Shown: positions 1-9,635, counted from the first letter of the stretch. The stretch: 43,317 nucleotides of DNA from Deltaproteobacteria bacterium (GCA_016928025.1 JAFGLN010000110.1:1-43317), one strand, 5' to 3'. Notes: generated by a model from the letters alone, not told the origin. Numbers and translations: made by a program.

Positions 1-104
1 GATAATTCCCGGCGGATCATATCGTCCATATCCTGCATCGCTTTTGGTAAAAAAGCGGCAGGAATTTCTTCCGTTCCTATTTCAAGTAAAACATCTTTGC
101 CCAT
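1..104 (-). CDS. glyS: glycyl-tRNA synthetase beta subunit, N-terminal part (runs off window)
   Basis: The minus strand from an ATG at 104 reads MGKDVLLEIGTEEIPAAF and continues past the window edge. LLEIGTEEIPA is the hallmark N-terminus of the GlyRS beta subunit, which binds tRNA-Gly in the alpha2beta2 enzyme. An AGGGAG ribosome-binding site lies at 111-116, seven bases before the ATG. It follows glyQ on the same strand after a 158-bp gap, as expected for a glyQS pair. Only about 34 codons are visible, so completeness cannot be judged. Confidence 0.93.
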   Translation of the reverse strand, partial: MGKDVLLEIGTEEIPAAFLPKAMQDMDDMIRREL

Positions 105-146
105 CAAAAACTCCCTTAGAAAATAGGTTTAAGAGACAGGGTATTA

Positions 147-174
147 GGATCAAGGATCAAGGTTCAAGGAACAA
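147..174. repeat. four-unit heptanucleotide tandem repeat between glyQ and glyS
   Basis: Four consecutive 7-bp units read GGATCAA, GGATCAA, GGTTCAA, GGAACAA. They sit in the 158-bp spacer between the glyQ stop and the glyS start. No ORF with a ribosome-binding site covers them. They resemble a degenerate microsatellite rather than a protein-binding dyad. Confidence 0.7.
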
Positions 175-262
175 AGAAATATCAATTCAAATAATTCCTG
201 TTTTTCAAAACTTCATTACTAACGGATATCATTAAAAACCTTGCATCTTGCACCTGTCTCTC

Positions 263-1141
263 CTATCCCTGTGCCTGATTTAAAAGCGGGTAACCCATCT
301 CTTCCCTTTGCTTTAAATAGCCCTCGGCGCTCAAGCGGGCCAGATTTCTCACCCGGCCGATATAGCTGGTCCGCTCGGCGACACTGATTGCTCCCCGGGC
401 GTTGAGCATGTTGAAGGTGTGAGAGCACTTGAGGCAATGATCATAAGTCGGCAGGACCAGTCCTTTTTCGGCCAGCCGGATACCTTCCGCCTCATACATG
501 TCAAAAAGCTTTCGGAGCATGTCCGTATCGGCGATTTCAAAATTGTAGTGTGACCATTCGACCTCACTCTGATGATGGACATCGCCGTATTTGATCCGGT
601 CGTTCCACTGCAGGTCGTAGACACTGTCAACACCTTGAATGTACGTGGCAATCCGTTCGATGCCGTAAGTGATCTCGGCGCATATCGGGCGCAGGTCGAA
701 TCCTCCGACCTGTTGAAAATACGTAAACTGCGTAATTTCCATGCCGTCAAGCCAGACCTCCCAGCCCAGCCCCCAGGCGCCGACGGTGGGGGATTCCCAG
801 TCATCTTCCACAAAGCGAATGTCATGATCCAACGGGTCGATGCCGAAACTCTTGAGGGAATCAAGATAGAGATCCTGGATATTGGGCGGTGACGGTTTCA
901 TGATTACCTGATACTGGTAGTAATGCTGGAGTCGGTTCGGATTTTCACCATAGCGGCCGTCCGTCGGCCGACGGGACGGCTCCACATAGGCGACATTCCA
1001 GGGCTCCGGTCCCAAAGCCCGTAAAAAGGTCGCGGGGTTGAAGGTACCGGCTCCGACCTCAACATCATAGGGTTGCTGGATCACGCATCCCTGATTTGCC
1101 CAATATCTTTCCAGGGCTAATATCAGTTCTTGGAATGTCAC
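263..1141 (-). CDS. glyQ: glycyl-tRNA synthetase alpha subunit
   Basis: This is the catalytic alpha subunit of the heterotetrameric class II glycyl-tRNA synthetase, which charges tRNA-Gly in the cytoplasm. The 292-aa product has the family length and begins [19 protein letters not shown], followed by [19 protein letters not shown] and an [16 protein letters not shown]-like block (here [20 protein letters not shown]) typical of GlyQ. The start codon is GTG at 1141, with a strong TAAGGAGG 5-6 bases upstream. The GTG overlaps the TGA stop of a small upstream ORF (GTGA arrangement), which suggests translational coupling. glyS follows on the same strand. I searched the upstream region for the T-box consensus and did not see one. 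Confidence 0.97.
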   Translation of the reverse strand: MTFQELILALERYWANQGCVIQQPYDVEVGAGTFNPATFLRALGPEPWNVAYVEPSRRPTDGRYGENPNRLQHYYQYQVIMKPSPPNIQDLYLDSLKSFGIDPLDHDIRFVEDDWESPTVGAWGLGWEVWLDGMEITQFTYFQQVGGFDLRPICAEITYGIERIATYIQGVDSVYDLQWNDRIKYGDVHHQSEVEWSHYNFEIADTDMLRKLFDMYEAEGIRLAEKGLVLPTYDHCLKCSHTFNMLNARGAISVAERTSYIGRVRNLARLSAEGYLKQREEMGYPLLNQAQG

Positions 1142-1281
1142 AATTCCTCCTTATAGAAAATATGTCGACTCTTAAAAAATCCGCATGTCCCGCATTTTCC
1201 GCATGGCGTTTCATCGTTCTTCATCATGACATGCATTAACAGGTATTTCTTGTCCTGCAATTTGTACGCCTTATTCTTCAT
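1138..1281 (-). CDS. small 47-aa cysteine-rich ORF coupled to glyQ (hypothetical)
   Basis: An uninterrupted 47-codon frame begins at ATG 1281 and ends with a TGA that overlaps the glyQ GTG start as GTGA, a classic coupling arrangement. The product is basic (start [17 protein letters not shown]) and has a central CGKCGTCG block (Cys 27, 30 and 33, CxxCxxC), which could bind metal or an Fe-S cluster. No clear Shine-Dalgarno precedes ATG 1281, and ATGs at codons 16, 19 and 20 are alternatives. The Cys codons coincide with three CCGCAT-type DNA repeats, so the block could instead be a DNA element. I do not recognise the family. It could also be a leader ORF for glyQS. Confidence 0.42.
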   Translation of the reverse strand: MKNKAYKLQDKKYLLMHVMMKNDETPCGKCGTCGFFKSRHIFYKEEL

Positions 1282-1571
1282 TGGCGGGAGAGATATTGCA
1301 ACTATCGTCTTAGTCTTTTGTTTTTAACCGGTTATGAATGAATCAAACCTATCGAACAAATAGGGTCTTTGTTTAATTCAGGCGTACCCCTAACATGATG
1401 ATAAGACCCTGTCAATATTTAAAATTTTCCTGTGAAGGCCGCTATTTTGTCCTCTTGCAGATGAATCGGTCTCCGGATAATACAACCGCTGTTATTGAGA
1501 TCAAAGGTGGTATCATAGGGAAACCGTCAAAAAGATTATCCGAGGGGCCGTCAACCCGTCGGCGTTGGGAA
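1282..1571. other. intergenic region between recO and glyQ
   Basis: This 290-bp stretch lies downstream of recO and upstream of the small Cys ORF/glyQ. A plus-strand frame at 1395-1619 has no ribosome-binding site and runs into recO antisense, so I do not accept it. I see no convincing terminator for recO. A TTGACA-like hexamer occurs near 1411 on the minus strand, but it lacks a good -10 partner. Confidence 0.5.
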
Positions 1572-2345
1572 TCAAATGCCCAAGCGCCTGATTTGATTGA
1601 GAACATGGGCAGATTTTAATTCCTTGCCCAACAGGTGGCGGATAAAGCCGGCAAGGAGGGTTTTGCTCTCCTGTGCGGTCTGCGGTGATAGACTCAAACG
1701 GTGGATTTTGGTCAGGTCCATGTCCTTGCCCAGCAGGAGCGATTTTACCGTCCCCAGCGATAGAGACAGACCGTCAAAGGATCCGTTCCTGCAGTGATCG
1801 CAGTTGATCCCCCCGTCGCGGAAATTGAAGCGGCACGTCTTTAATTCATTAACGGGCTTTTGACAGACGGTGCAGCGGTCGAGAACGGGTTCGTATCCGG
1901 AGTACTTGAGGAGTCTCATTTCAAAGAAACGAAGGAGTGTATCGGATGCGTGTCCTTCATCGATAAGCTTCAAAAAATCCTTTATTGATTCAAACAGTAA
2001 ATAATTCGCTTTGCCTTCCAGGGTAAACTGGTCCGTTAGATCGACAAGATAAGAGGCCTGCAGGGTCTTTTCCAGGTCCGCCCGGATGGCGGCGTAGTGA
2101 TCGATTATATCGGAGTTTTCCAGAAAGGCCAGGGAGGCGTCGTCTTTCTTCGAAAAGAGGATGGTAATGCAGGAAAAAGGTTCCAGAGTATTGGCAAAAC
2201 GGCGCTGGCTGCGCCGCGCCCCCTTGGCGATACCCTTGATCTTGCCGAAATCGGCGGTGTAAAAAGTCACAATCCGGTCCGATTCCCCGTAGTCGAGGGT
2301 TCTTAAGACAATCGCCGGGGTTTTATGCGTTGTTTTGGCTTTCAT
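1572..2345 (-). CDS. recO: DNA repair protein RecO
   Basis: RecO is the recombination mediator that helps RecR/RecF load RecA onto SSB-coated single strands and anneals DNA. The 257-aa product has the N-terminal OB-fold start KTPAIVLRTLDYGESDRIVTFYT (residues 8-30) and the conserved GIAKGARRSQRRF basic stretch. A C-terminal zinc motif is formed by Cys158, Cys161, Cys182 and Cys185 (CTVC...CDHC). The start overlaps the pyrC end by 23 bp, so it is probably translated from the pyr transcript. recO beside glyQS is a common arrangement. Confidence is high. Confidence 0.95.
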   Translation of the reverse strand: MKAKTTHKTPAIVLRTLDYGESDRIVTFYTADFGKIKGIAKGARRSQRRFANTLEPFSCITILFSKKDDASLAFLENSDIIDHYAAIRADLEKTLQASYLVDLTDQFTLEGKANYLLFESIKDFLKLIDEGHASDTLLRFFEMRLLKYSGYEPVLDRCTVCQKPVNELKTCRFNFRDGGINCDHCRNGSFDGLSLSLGTVKSLLLGKDMDLTKIHRLSLSPQTAQESKTLLAGFIRHLLGKELKSAHVLNQIRRLGI

Positions 2346-3639
2346 CGTATGTTATCTCTCCGCCCATGATGGTCATGACGGCCTTTCCTTTCATCCGCCG
2401 ACCGTGAAAGGGGGAGTTGCGGCTTCGTGAACGGAATTGATGACAGTCGACCGTCCAGATCTTTTCCCGGTCGATTACCGTGACATCGGCATCGACGCCG
2501 ACCTGAAGGGTCCCCTTGGGTATTTTGAGAATCTTCGCCGGATTAAAACTCATTTTTTGGATAAGCTGAGGAAGCGTCAGAATACCGTCGTCAACGAGCT
2601 TCAGGCTCAAGGCCAGAGAGGTTTCCAGCCCGATCATCCCGCTGGCGGCAAATTCGAATTCCACATCTTTGTCCGTCACGGCATGGGGCGCGTGGTCGCT
2701 GGCAATGACGTCGACGGTTCCGTCCCTTAGCCCCTCCTTCACGGCTTCCAAATCTTCCTTTGTCCTTAAGGGCGGATTAACCTTATAAAAAGTATTGAAA
2801 TCCCGCAGGGAGTCATCGGTTAAGGTGAAGTAATGCGGCGCCGTTTCCGCCGTGACCTTCACGCCCCGTTTCTTTGCGGATCGGATAAATTCCACGGAAC
2901 CGGCCGTGCTGACATGGGCGATATGAACGGCCGTACGGGTGTACTCGGCAATAATGATGTCTCGCGCCGTCATGACATCTTCCGCCATGGCCGGAATCGG
3001 GGCGAGCCCCAGCTCCGTCGAAACGAAGCCTTCGTTCATCGAACCGCCCGCCGACAATTGGGGGTCCTCGCAATGACAGATGACCGGCATGTCAATGGAA
3101 GAGGCGTATTCCAGGGCCCTTCTCATCAGGGCACTGTTCAGGACGGACTTCCCGTCATCGGAAAAGCCGATGGCGCCCGCATCCTGCAAATCGCGGAAAT
3201 CCGTCAGGCTCCGTCCGGCTGATTCAATCGTTATCGCCGCTATGGGATAGACATGAACCCGTCCGGCCAGGGCGGCTTTTCTTTTGATGAATTCCGTAAT
3301 GGAGCGGTTGTCGTTGACGGGCTGGGTATTGGGCATGCAGGCAATGGACGTGAAACCGCCTGCGGCGGCGGCAAGACTGCCTGTCTCGATGGTTTCTTTG
3401 TATTCAAAACCCGGTTCCCGCAGATGGGTGTGCATATCGATAAGCCCCGGCACCACGACCCTGCCGGTAAGATCAATGGTCTTGGTTTTTGAACTCGGCC
3501 CTTTCCGGCCGTTTGTCTGCCCTTCCGAAAGGTTGGGGCCGATTTGAACTATTTTAGCATCCTGGATGGCGATGTCCATGAGGGCATCGATATTTTGGGA
3601 GGGATCGATAACCCTTCCCGCTTTCAATAAGAGCTTCAT
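2323..3639 (-). CDS. pyrC: dihydroorotase
   Basis: This enzyme cyclises carbamoyl aspartate to dihydroorotate, step 3 of pyrimidine synthesis. The 438-aa protein is a type I dihydroorotase (amidohydrolase fold). The metal motif GLIDMHTHLREPG has His70 and His72, GYPTH-like middle ligands are present, and the ASDHAPH motif carrying the catalytic Asp lies near residue 315. Residues about 40-54 (GQTNGRKGPSSKTKT) are a short polar insertion before the barrel. The ATG at 3639 shares one base with the pyrB stop (TGATG), which implies coupling. It belongs to the pyrR-pyrB-pyrC-recO transcript. Confidence 0.97.
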   Translation of the reverse strand: MKLLLKAGRVIDPSQNIDALMDIAIQDAKIVQIGPNLSEGQTNGRKGPSSKTKTIDLTGRVVVPGLIDMHTHLREPGFEYKETIETGSLAAAAGGFTSIACMPNTQPVNDNRSITEFIKRKAALAGRVHVYPIAAITIESAGRSLTDFRDLQDAGAIGFSDDGKSVLNSALMRRALEYASSIDMPVICHCEDPQLSAGGSMNEGFVSTELGLAPIPAMAEDVMTARDIIIAEYTRTAVHIAHVSTAGSVEFIRSAKKRGVKVTAETAPHYFTLTDDSLRDFNTFYKVNPPLRTKEDLEAVKEGLRDGTVDVIASDHAPHAVTDKDVEFEFAASGMIGLETSLALSLKLVDDGILTLPQLIQKMSFNPAKILKIPKGTLQVGVDADVTVIDREKIWTVDCHQFRSRSRNSPFHGRRMKGKAVMTIMGGEITYDESQNNA

Positions 3640-4559
3640 CAGTTGCCTCCTGTCAGAAGATAAAGCAGGGCCATTCTCACGGCCACACCGTTTGTGACTT
3701 GATCGAGAATGATGGAAAAAGGGGCGTCGGCGATGTCCGGGGCCAACTCAATCCCCCGATTGACCGGTCCGGGATGCATAATCAGAACGTCGTCTTTGGC
3801 CAGGGTAATATTTTTACGATTCAGACCGAAATAGGTCGAATATTCTCGCAGGGACGGGAAAATATGCTCCGTTTGCCTTTCCAACTGGATGCGCAGCATC
3901 ATGATGATATCGGCGTCGACGATGGCATCCTCCAGCTTGCAGCACGCTTTGACGCCCATCTGCTCGATATATCTCGGCATCATCGTGGCCGGCCCGGCAA
4001 CGGTCACGGAAGCTCCCATTTTGGTCAGGGCGTAGATGTTGGACCGGGCGACACGGCTGTGGGCGATGTCCCCGCATATCGCCACTTGCAGACCGGCGAT
4101 TTGCCCTTTCTTCGATCGGATCGTCATGAGATCCAGCAGGGCCTGGGTCGGGTGCTCGTGGGCGCCGTCGCCGGCATTAATGACGGACTGTTTGACGGTT
4201 TTGGCCAGAATATGCGGCGCCCCGGCGGCGCTGTGCCGGATCACGATAATGTCCGGGTTCATGGCCTCCAGGTTTTTTGCCGTATCGATCAGGGTTTCCC
4301 CCTTGACAATACTACTGGTTGATGAGGAAATATTGATCGTGTCGGCGCTTAACCGCTTTCCGGCGATTTCAAAGGAGGTCCTGGTCCGCGTACTGGCTTC
4401 CAGAAAGAGGTTGATGACCGTTTTTCCTCTTAAAGTGGGAACCTTCTTAATTTCCCGCGTGGAAACCTCGATAAAGGATTCGGCCGTATCCAGGATGAGA
4501 TTAATTTCTTCGACGGAAAGGTCCTTAATGCCTAAAAGATCCTTTTGGGTGAGCTTCAT
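3639..4559 (-). CDS. pyrB: aspartate carbamoyltransferase catalytic subunit
   Basis: PyrB makes carbamoyl aspartate from carbamoyl phosphate and aspartate, the committed pyrimidine step. The 306-aa product has the carbamoyl-phosphate loop STRTRTSF (residues 56-63), the HPTQALLD motif and HPGPVNRG near the C-terminus. No pyrI regulatory subunit is adjacent, and the 1-nt coupling to pyrC suggests the PyrB-PyrC arrangement of organisms that regulate through PyrR. It starts 23 bp after pyrR. Confidence 0.97.
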   Translation of the reverse strand: MKLTQKDLLGIKDLSVEEINLILDTAESFIEVSTREIKKVPTLRGKTVINLFLEASTRTRTSFEIAGKRLSADTINISSSTSSIVKGETLIDTAKNLEAMNPDIIVIRHSAAGAPHILAKTVKQSVINAGDGAHEHPTQALLDLMTIRSKKGQIAGLQVAICGDIAHSRVARSNIYALTKMGASVTVAGPATMMPRYIEQMGVKACCKLEDAIVDADIIMMLRIQLERQTEHIFPSLREYSTYFGLNRKNITLAKDDVLIMHPGPVNRGIELAPDIADAPFSIILDQVTNGVAVRMALLYLLTGGN

Positions 4560-4582
4560 GATAAGACCTCGAATTTCATACG

Positions 4583-5182
<600 letters not shown>

Positions 5183-5219
5183 GTTGTTTTATGCAGGAAT
5201 TTTAAGGTGTTCTTCATGC

Positions 5220-5253
5220 CCTTTTTCAATCTCTCGGGATTAAATTAAAAAGG
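5220..5253 (-). promoter_or_regulatory. PyrR-binding loop (anti-antiterminator) in the pyr leader RNA
   Basis: The minus-strand leader contains AATCCCGAGAGATT (5241-5228), matching 13 of 14 positions of the PyrR-loop consensus ARUCCNGNGAGGYU known from Bacillus. It folds as a short upper stem (AATC/GATT) with a CCGAGA hexaloop (CNGNGA), a 5'-side internal bulge, and a 7-bp lower stem CCTTTTT/AAAAAGG (5253-5247 with 5226-5220). It sits about 40 bases upstream of the intrinsic terminator. I could not delineate the competing antiterminator pairing by eye. Confidence 0.85.
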
Positions 5254-5286
5254 AAATTTATATTCTTTTTCATTCTCCGGTTCGCT

Positions 5287-5314
5287 TTTATAATGAAACG
5301 GCGGCATCTGTCAA
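5287..5314 (-). promoter_or_regulatory. sigma-70 type promoter of the pyr operon
   Basis: TTGACA (5314-5309) and TATAAA (5292-5287) are separated by 16 bp on the minus strand. Transcription would start near 5280, just before the PyrR-binding loop. The -10 and its flanks (CATTATAAAAGC) are the same as in the hpf promoter at 31034-31062. Confidence 0.75.
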
Positions 5315-5413
5315 GATGTAATCATGCTAAGCACAATGGGCAGGATCGGATGACGCAGAACATTAAAAAACGTATCGTTGTGTTAAACCGTAAACCTCAC
5401 GCATTGATCCCGG

Positions 5414-6025
5414 TTATTTCAAGAGATTGCCGAATCTTTTCCAGCGGACACTGTGGTCTTCTTTGTTCCATGACCAGTAAATGATAAACGCTTTTCCGAG
5501 GACATCTTTGGACTCGACAAATCCCCAGTAGCGACTGTCGGCGCTGTGATCTCGATTGTCCCCCATGACAAAATAGGATCCTTTCGGGACGGTGACGGGT
5601 CCATAGTTGTCCCGGGGCTGGAGAGAACCGGGAATGATGAAATCTTCCTTATAAACACCATGTTCATCGTTGTAAGGCAGGCCGTTCAGGAAGATTTTTT
5701 TGTTTCTGATTTCTATGGTATCACCGCCGATACCGATGACCCGTTTAATGAAATCTTTCGATCGGTCTTCCGGGAAAATAAAGACAATAATATCTCCTCT
5801 TTTCGGTTCGGTGATGTTGAGCAGGGTTTTCCTGAAGTAGGGTATTTTGATTCCGTAGATGAATTTGTTGACCAGGATATGATCGCCAATCTGCAGGGTC
5901 GGTAGCATGGAGCCGGAAGGGATCTTAAACGCCTGTATGACAAATGCTTTTAAGAATAGGGCGATCAGGATCGCAATAATTATCGCTTCAGCGTACTCTT
6001 GAACTTTGGACTTCGTTTTGACCAT
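5414..6025 (-). CDS. lepB: signal peptidase I
   Basis: LepB cleaves signal peptides from exported proteins at the outer face of the inner membrane. The 203-aa product has one N-terminal membrane segment (about residues 12-32). The catalytic Ser39 is in PSGSMLPTL, the Lys94 general base is in DFIKRVIGIGGD, and the box E motif is MGDNRDHSADSRYWG. It is the last gene of the queA-tgt-yajC-secD-secF-DUF456-lepB run and follows DUF456 by 11 bp, so translocation and processing genes sit together. The single-span topology is typical outside gamma-proteobacteria. Confidence 0.96.
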   Translation of the reverse strand: MVKTKSKVQEYAEAIIIAILIALFLKAFVIQAFKIPSGSMLPTLQIGDHILVNKFIYGIKIPYFRKTLLNITEPKRGDIIVFIFPEDRSKDFIKRVIGIGGDTIEIRNKKIFLNGLPYNDEHGVYKEDFIIPGSLQPRDNYGPVTVPKGSYFVMGDNRDHSADSRYWGFVESKDVLGKAFIIYWSWNKEDHSVRWKRFGNLLK

Positions 6026-6036
6026 TGCTGATTCCT

Positions 6037-6549
6037 TTAAGAATAAATATTCATCAGGGTGATGACGATCATGACGATCGACAGAATGCCCTTGACGAAG
6101 ATCCCGGCAACCCTTCCCAGAAAGGCGCCATAGCCGGCCCGAAAAGCGGGTCTCATTCCTTGCTGACGGATCAGCTCGACCACCAGGACGCCGAAGAACC
6201 CGCCGATAAAGGCTCCGATGATCATGCCCAGTCCCATTAAATAGGGGGTCATGATCATGGCACCGATGATGCTGCCGATGATCGACGCCCAGATGCCTTT
6301 ATTCGAGGCGCCGAATTTGGCCGCTCCTGCCACACCCAGAAAGAACTCGATCACTTCCGCGATGATCATCAAGACCGCCAGGATAATAAGGATTTTCAGG
6401 CCGATTTTCGTGAATCCCGTAATGATGGCATAAATAAGGACGTCTATGAAAATGATCACTGTTCCGGGGAATCCGAAGATAATGGAGAAGATTCCCAACA
6501 GCAGCACGAGAATGAATATTGTCAATCCGGCAATTTCCAGAGGCGACAA
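6037..6549 (-). CDS. DUF456 family membrane protein
   Basis: This is a small, very hydrophobic protein of about 170 aa with glycine-rich membrane helices, including GIWASIIGSIIGAMIMTP and MIIGAFIGGFFGVLVVEL. This pattern is typical of DUF456, a family without assigned function. I place the start at TTG 6549, immediately after the secF stop, with a GGAAG site eight bases upstream. The longer frame reaching 6675 would lie inside secF and begins with a non-family sequence. It is wedged between secF and lepB, so a membrane-related role is plausible but unproven. Confidence 0.8.
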   Translation of the reverse strand: MSPLEIAGLTIFILVLLLGIFSIIFGFPGTVIIFIDVLIYAIITGFTKIGLKILIILAVLMIIAEVIEFFLGVAGAAKFGASNKGIWASIIGSIIGAMIMTPYLMGLGMIIGAFIGGFFGVLVVELIRQQGMRPAFRAGYGAFLGRVAGIFVKGILSIVMIVITLMNIYS

Positions 6550-6550
6550 T

Positions 6551-7462
6551 TTATTTCTTCCTTTTAATTTTGGAAGGTTTAATTTTTTCAAACAACAATA
6601 CAATGGGGCTGGCAATAAACACGGTGGAATAGGTACCGGCCAATACCCCGAACAATAAGGCAAAAGTGAAATCATGGATGACCGTGCCGCCGAAGATAAA
6701 CAGGACCAGCAAAACCATCAAGACCGTAAGGGACGTCAAAATGGTCCGGCTCAGGGTCTGGTTGACGCTTAAGTTGATGCACTCATTCAGTTGCAGTTTG
6801 ATATTTTTCCGGGTATTTTCCCGGATGCGGTCAAAGACGACGATGGTATCATTAATGGAAAAACCGACAATGGTCAACAAGGCGGCGACGATATTCAGAT
6901 CGAATTCCTTGCCCGCCAGGGAAAGGGCCGTGACGGTCACCAGAATATCATGCACCAGGGCGATGATACCGCCTAGGGCATAGCGGAACTCGAAGCGGAT
7001 TCCGACGTAAATGAGGATGCCGATCCAGGAGAAGATGATGGCGAAAATGGCCTTCTGGGTTAAATCCTTTCCCACTTTCGGCCCCACGACCTCAACCCGG
7101 CGGACATCGTAGGTATCCTCGCCGAAAGACGTCTTGAAGGCACTGTCGATATTGCCGGACAGACCTTTGAGGTCTTCGGAGAGTTCCGCCGTCCGGATGA
7201 GGACTTCCTGCACGCCGAATTGCTGAATGATGCTTCTTTCAAAACCTAAAGGTTTTAGGGCCTCTCGTATATGCTCAATGTTGACCTCATTTTTAAATTT
7301 GACTTGAATCAATGTTCCACCGGCAAAGTCGATACCCAGGTTCAGGCCGCCATGGTAGATTACGGAGGCGATACCCAGAATGATAAATGCGACGGAGCCG
7401 ATAACGGCGATTTTCATCATGCCGACGAAATTAAAGTGAGTTTCGGTTTTTATGAATTCCAT
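6551..7462 (-). CDS. secF: protein translocase subunit SecF
   Basis: SecF pairs with SecD to use the proton or sodium gradient to pull proteins through SecYEG. The product of about 303 aa begins MEFIKTETHFNFVGMMK, with a first membrane span, then GLNLGIDFAGGTLIQV (D1 motif) and a periplasmic domain. Five C-terminal spans follow, with VGFSINDTIVVFDRIREN. I prefer the second in-frame ATG (7462), which is six bases from GAGGAG. The first ATG (7468) abuts that site. It lies 51 bp downstream of secD. Confidence 0.95.
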   Translation of the reverse strand: MEFIKTETHFNFVGMMKIAVIGSVAFIILGIASVIYHGGLNLGIDFAGGTLIQVKFKNEVNIEHIREALKPLGFERSIIQQFGVQEVLIRTAELSEDLKGLSGNIDSAFKTSFGEDTYDVRRVEVVGPKVGKDLTQKAIFAIIFSWIGILIYVGIRFEFRYALGGIIALVHDILVTVTALSLAGKEFDLNIVAALLTIVGFSINDTIVVFDRIRENTRKNIKLQLNECINLSVNQTLSRTILTSLTVLMVLLVLFIFGGTVIHDFTFALLFGVLAGTYSTVFIASPIVLLFEKIKPSKIKRKK

Positions 7463-7513
7463 GTGCATCTCCTCATTTGAGAATCAAAAATAAAGGCATC
7501 TTCAATACGTCAA

Positions 7514-9115
7514 TCAGATACTTAATTTTTGAATTTTTCTGTTCCAGATGAAGTAGTCGTAAATAATTCTGGATACGAAGACCGCCGTGAACATGCTGGC
7601 GACAATACCAATGGTCAACGTTACGGCAAATCCCTTGACCGGCCCCGTCCCGAATCCGAAGAGAAACAAAGCCGCCACCAGGGTCGTCACGTTGGTGTCG
7701 AGAATCGTCAGAAATGCCTTGGCATAGCCGGCTTCGATGGCGGCTCTCGGTGTTTTCCCCAGACGGAGCTCTTCTCTGATCCTCTCGTTGATGAGAACAT
7801 TGGCGTCGACGGCCATACCGATGGTCAGGGCGATACCCGCGATACCCGGCAGGGTCAGGGTCGCCTTGAAGGCGGCCATCGTCCCCAGGAGTAAAATCAT
7901 GTTTAAGACAAGCGCCAAATCGGCGACGAGTCCGGACAGTCTATAGTAAACGAACATGAAGATGATAACCAGAATGCCTCCGATAATGCTCGACCAGACC
8001 CCCTTGTCGATGGAGTCCTGTCCGAGCGAAGGACCGACGGTCCGTTCTTCCAGAATATTGACCGGAGCAGGCAGGGCGCCGGCGCGAAGAACGATGGCCA
8101 GGTCGTGGGCTTCATCCATCGTGAAAGAGCCGGTAATCTGGGCGCTGCCCCCGGAGATCCTTTCCTGAATGACCGGCGCGGAATGAACAATGCCGTCCAG
8201 AACGATGGCCAGGCGCTTTTTGACGTTGGCCGCCGTGATGCGGTCGAAATCCTTGGAGCCCTGGGTGTTGAACTTTATCAAAACGTAAGGCTCGCCGAAC
8301 CGGTCGCCGATCTGCACCTTCGCGCTCTCGATATCGCCGCCGGACAGCAGGGTTTTTTCCTTCAAAAGGTAGGGGGTTCTCACGCGGCTCCTGTTTTCCC
8401 GGTCAACGTTGTAGCCGTATACAATGACGGATCCTTCCGGAATATTTCCCTTCAGGGCGTCATCCAGACTGTGTTCCTCGTCCACCAGTTTGAACTCCAG
8501 CAGGGCTGTTTTTCCGATGAGATTTTTGGCCCTTGCCGTGTCTTTGATGCCCGGAAGCTGGACGATAATACGGTCATCACCCTGGGGGATGATCTCAGGT
8601 TCCGTGATGCCGAACTGATCGACCCGGTTTCTGATGGTCTCCAGGCTTTGTTCAACGGCCTGCTTTTTGATTTCCTGGGCCCGCTTCTCCTTGATTTTCA
8701 GATAAACCGTGGAAGCGCCTTCGCGGGTTTCCGATGAAGCTATTGCAAGGTCCGGATAATAGTCCCTGATGATTTTTTCCATGGCCTCCCGCGCGGGACT
8801 GTCGGGCACGTCAATGGCGATGGTCAGGTTTTTCGTTCGTTCGATCCGTCTGAATTTCACTCGTCGGTCCATGAGAGTTTCTTTCAGATCATTTGCCGTC
8901 CGCTCCAGTGTTATTTCAATCGCCTTGACCGTATCCACCTCTAAAACAAGGTGCATGCCCCCTTGGAGATCGAGGCCTAAATGAATTTTTTCCGTCGGCA
9001 GGTATTGCTTCCAGAGATCAGGCAGATTTGAGGTCACGGTCGGCGCCAGATAAACAAAGGCGGCAATGCAGATGATCAATACGATTGCGCTCCTGAGCTT
9101 GATGTTTTTAGACAT
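7514..9115 (-). CDS. secD: protein translocase subunit SecD
   Basis: SecD is the larger RND-type partner of SecF. The 533-aa product has an N-terminal span, the D1 motif HLGLDLQGGMHLVLEV, a large periplasmic domain with the RNRVDQFGITEPEI block, and five C-terminal spans with the GMAVDANVLINERIREE motif. GAGGT lies six bases before the ATG. SecD and SecF are separate here, unlike the fused form in some Bacilli. It follows yajC in the queA-to-lepB transcript. Confidence 0.97.
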   Translation of the reverse strand: MSKNIKLRSAIVLIICIAAFVYLAPTVTSNLPDLWKQYLPTEKIHLGLDLQGGMHLVLEVDTVKAIEITLERTANDLKETLMDRRVKFRRIERTKNLTIAIDVPDSPAREAMEKIIRDYYPDLAIASSETREGASTVYLKIKEKRAQEIKKQAVEQSLETIRNRVDQFGITEPEIIPQGDDRIIVQLPGIKDTARAKNLIGKTALLEFKLVDEEHSLDDALKGNIPEGSVIVYGYNVDRENRSRVRTPYLLKEKTLLSGGDIESAKVQIGDRFGEPYVLIKFNTQGSKDFDRITAANVKKRLAIVLDGIVHSAPVIQERISGGSAQITGSFTMDEAHDLAIVLRAGALPAPVNILEERTVGPSLGQDSIDKGVWSSIIGGILVIIFMFVYYRLSGLVADLALVLNMILLLGTMAAFKATLTLPGIAGIALTIGMAVDANVLINERIREELRLGKTPRAAIEAGYAKAFLTILDTNVTTLVAALFLFGFGTGPVKGFAVTLTIGIVASMFTAVFVSRIIYDYFIWNRKIQKLSI

Positions 9116-9252
9116 ATTTTACCTCTTTTTAATGAATTCCGTACATAACTCCAGACCCCGCGCTTGACCTTTATGGGATGGCTGCGGGCAATTTTAAGTC
9201 GTTTTTAATAATGTTATAGAAGAATCAGGAGTATGGAATGATGGCGCATCGG

Positions 9253-9573
9253 TTATTCCTTTGCCGCTTTTTGGATGACCGCGGTAATGAACTCCCGCCC
9301 GACCTTCACTTTCACCTTCTCGGCAATTTCAAGGGTAACCACCGTGTCTGTGAGGGCAGTGATTTTGCCCTGGATGCCCCCTGTCGTCAGTACCTGATCC
9401 CCATGGCCGAGACTGGCAAGCATCGCTTTGACTTCTTTTTGTTTCTTCTGCTGCGGCCTGATGAGAAGAAAATAAAAAATGGCAAAAAGGGCTGCCATCA
9501 TAATGATGAAGCTCAAATCGCCGCCACCGCCGGGAGCTCCTCCTCCGCCCATACCATAAGCTAAATCTATCAA
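9253..9573 (-). CDS. yajC: preprotein translocase subunit YajC
   Basis: YajC is a small accessory of the SecDF complex. The protein of about 106 aa has a Gly/Ala-rich N-terminus, one membrane span (about residues 18-35) and the signature FYFLLIRPQQKKQKE, then a basic cytoplasmic domain. The start is assigned to TTG 9573, seven bases after GGAGGGG. The longer frame from 9639 lacks a site and overlaps the tgt end. It lies between tgt and secD, the usual tgt-yajC-secD-secF order. Confidence 0.93.
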   Translation of the reverse strand: MIDLAYGMGGGGAPGGGGDLSFIIMMAALFAIFYFLLIRPQQKKQKEVKAMLASLGHGDQVLTTGGIQGKITALTDTVVTLEIAEKVKVKVGREFITAVIQKAAKE

Positions 9574-9635
9574 GGTTTTCCCCTCCTTTTGCAATGATGA
9601 ACAGGCCGACAGGCCTGTGTCCTTTTCGGCTGATT

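Noticed and set aside
1142-1400. T-box leader before glyQ
   Set aside because: The conserved AGGGTGGNACC block is absent on the minus strand, and no specifier-plus-antiterminator layout was seen.
6550-6675. Upstream extension of the DUF456 gene
   Set aside because: It lies inside secF in another frame and gives a Pro/Cys-rich sequence unlike the family. TTG 6549 with GGAAG fits better.
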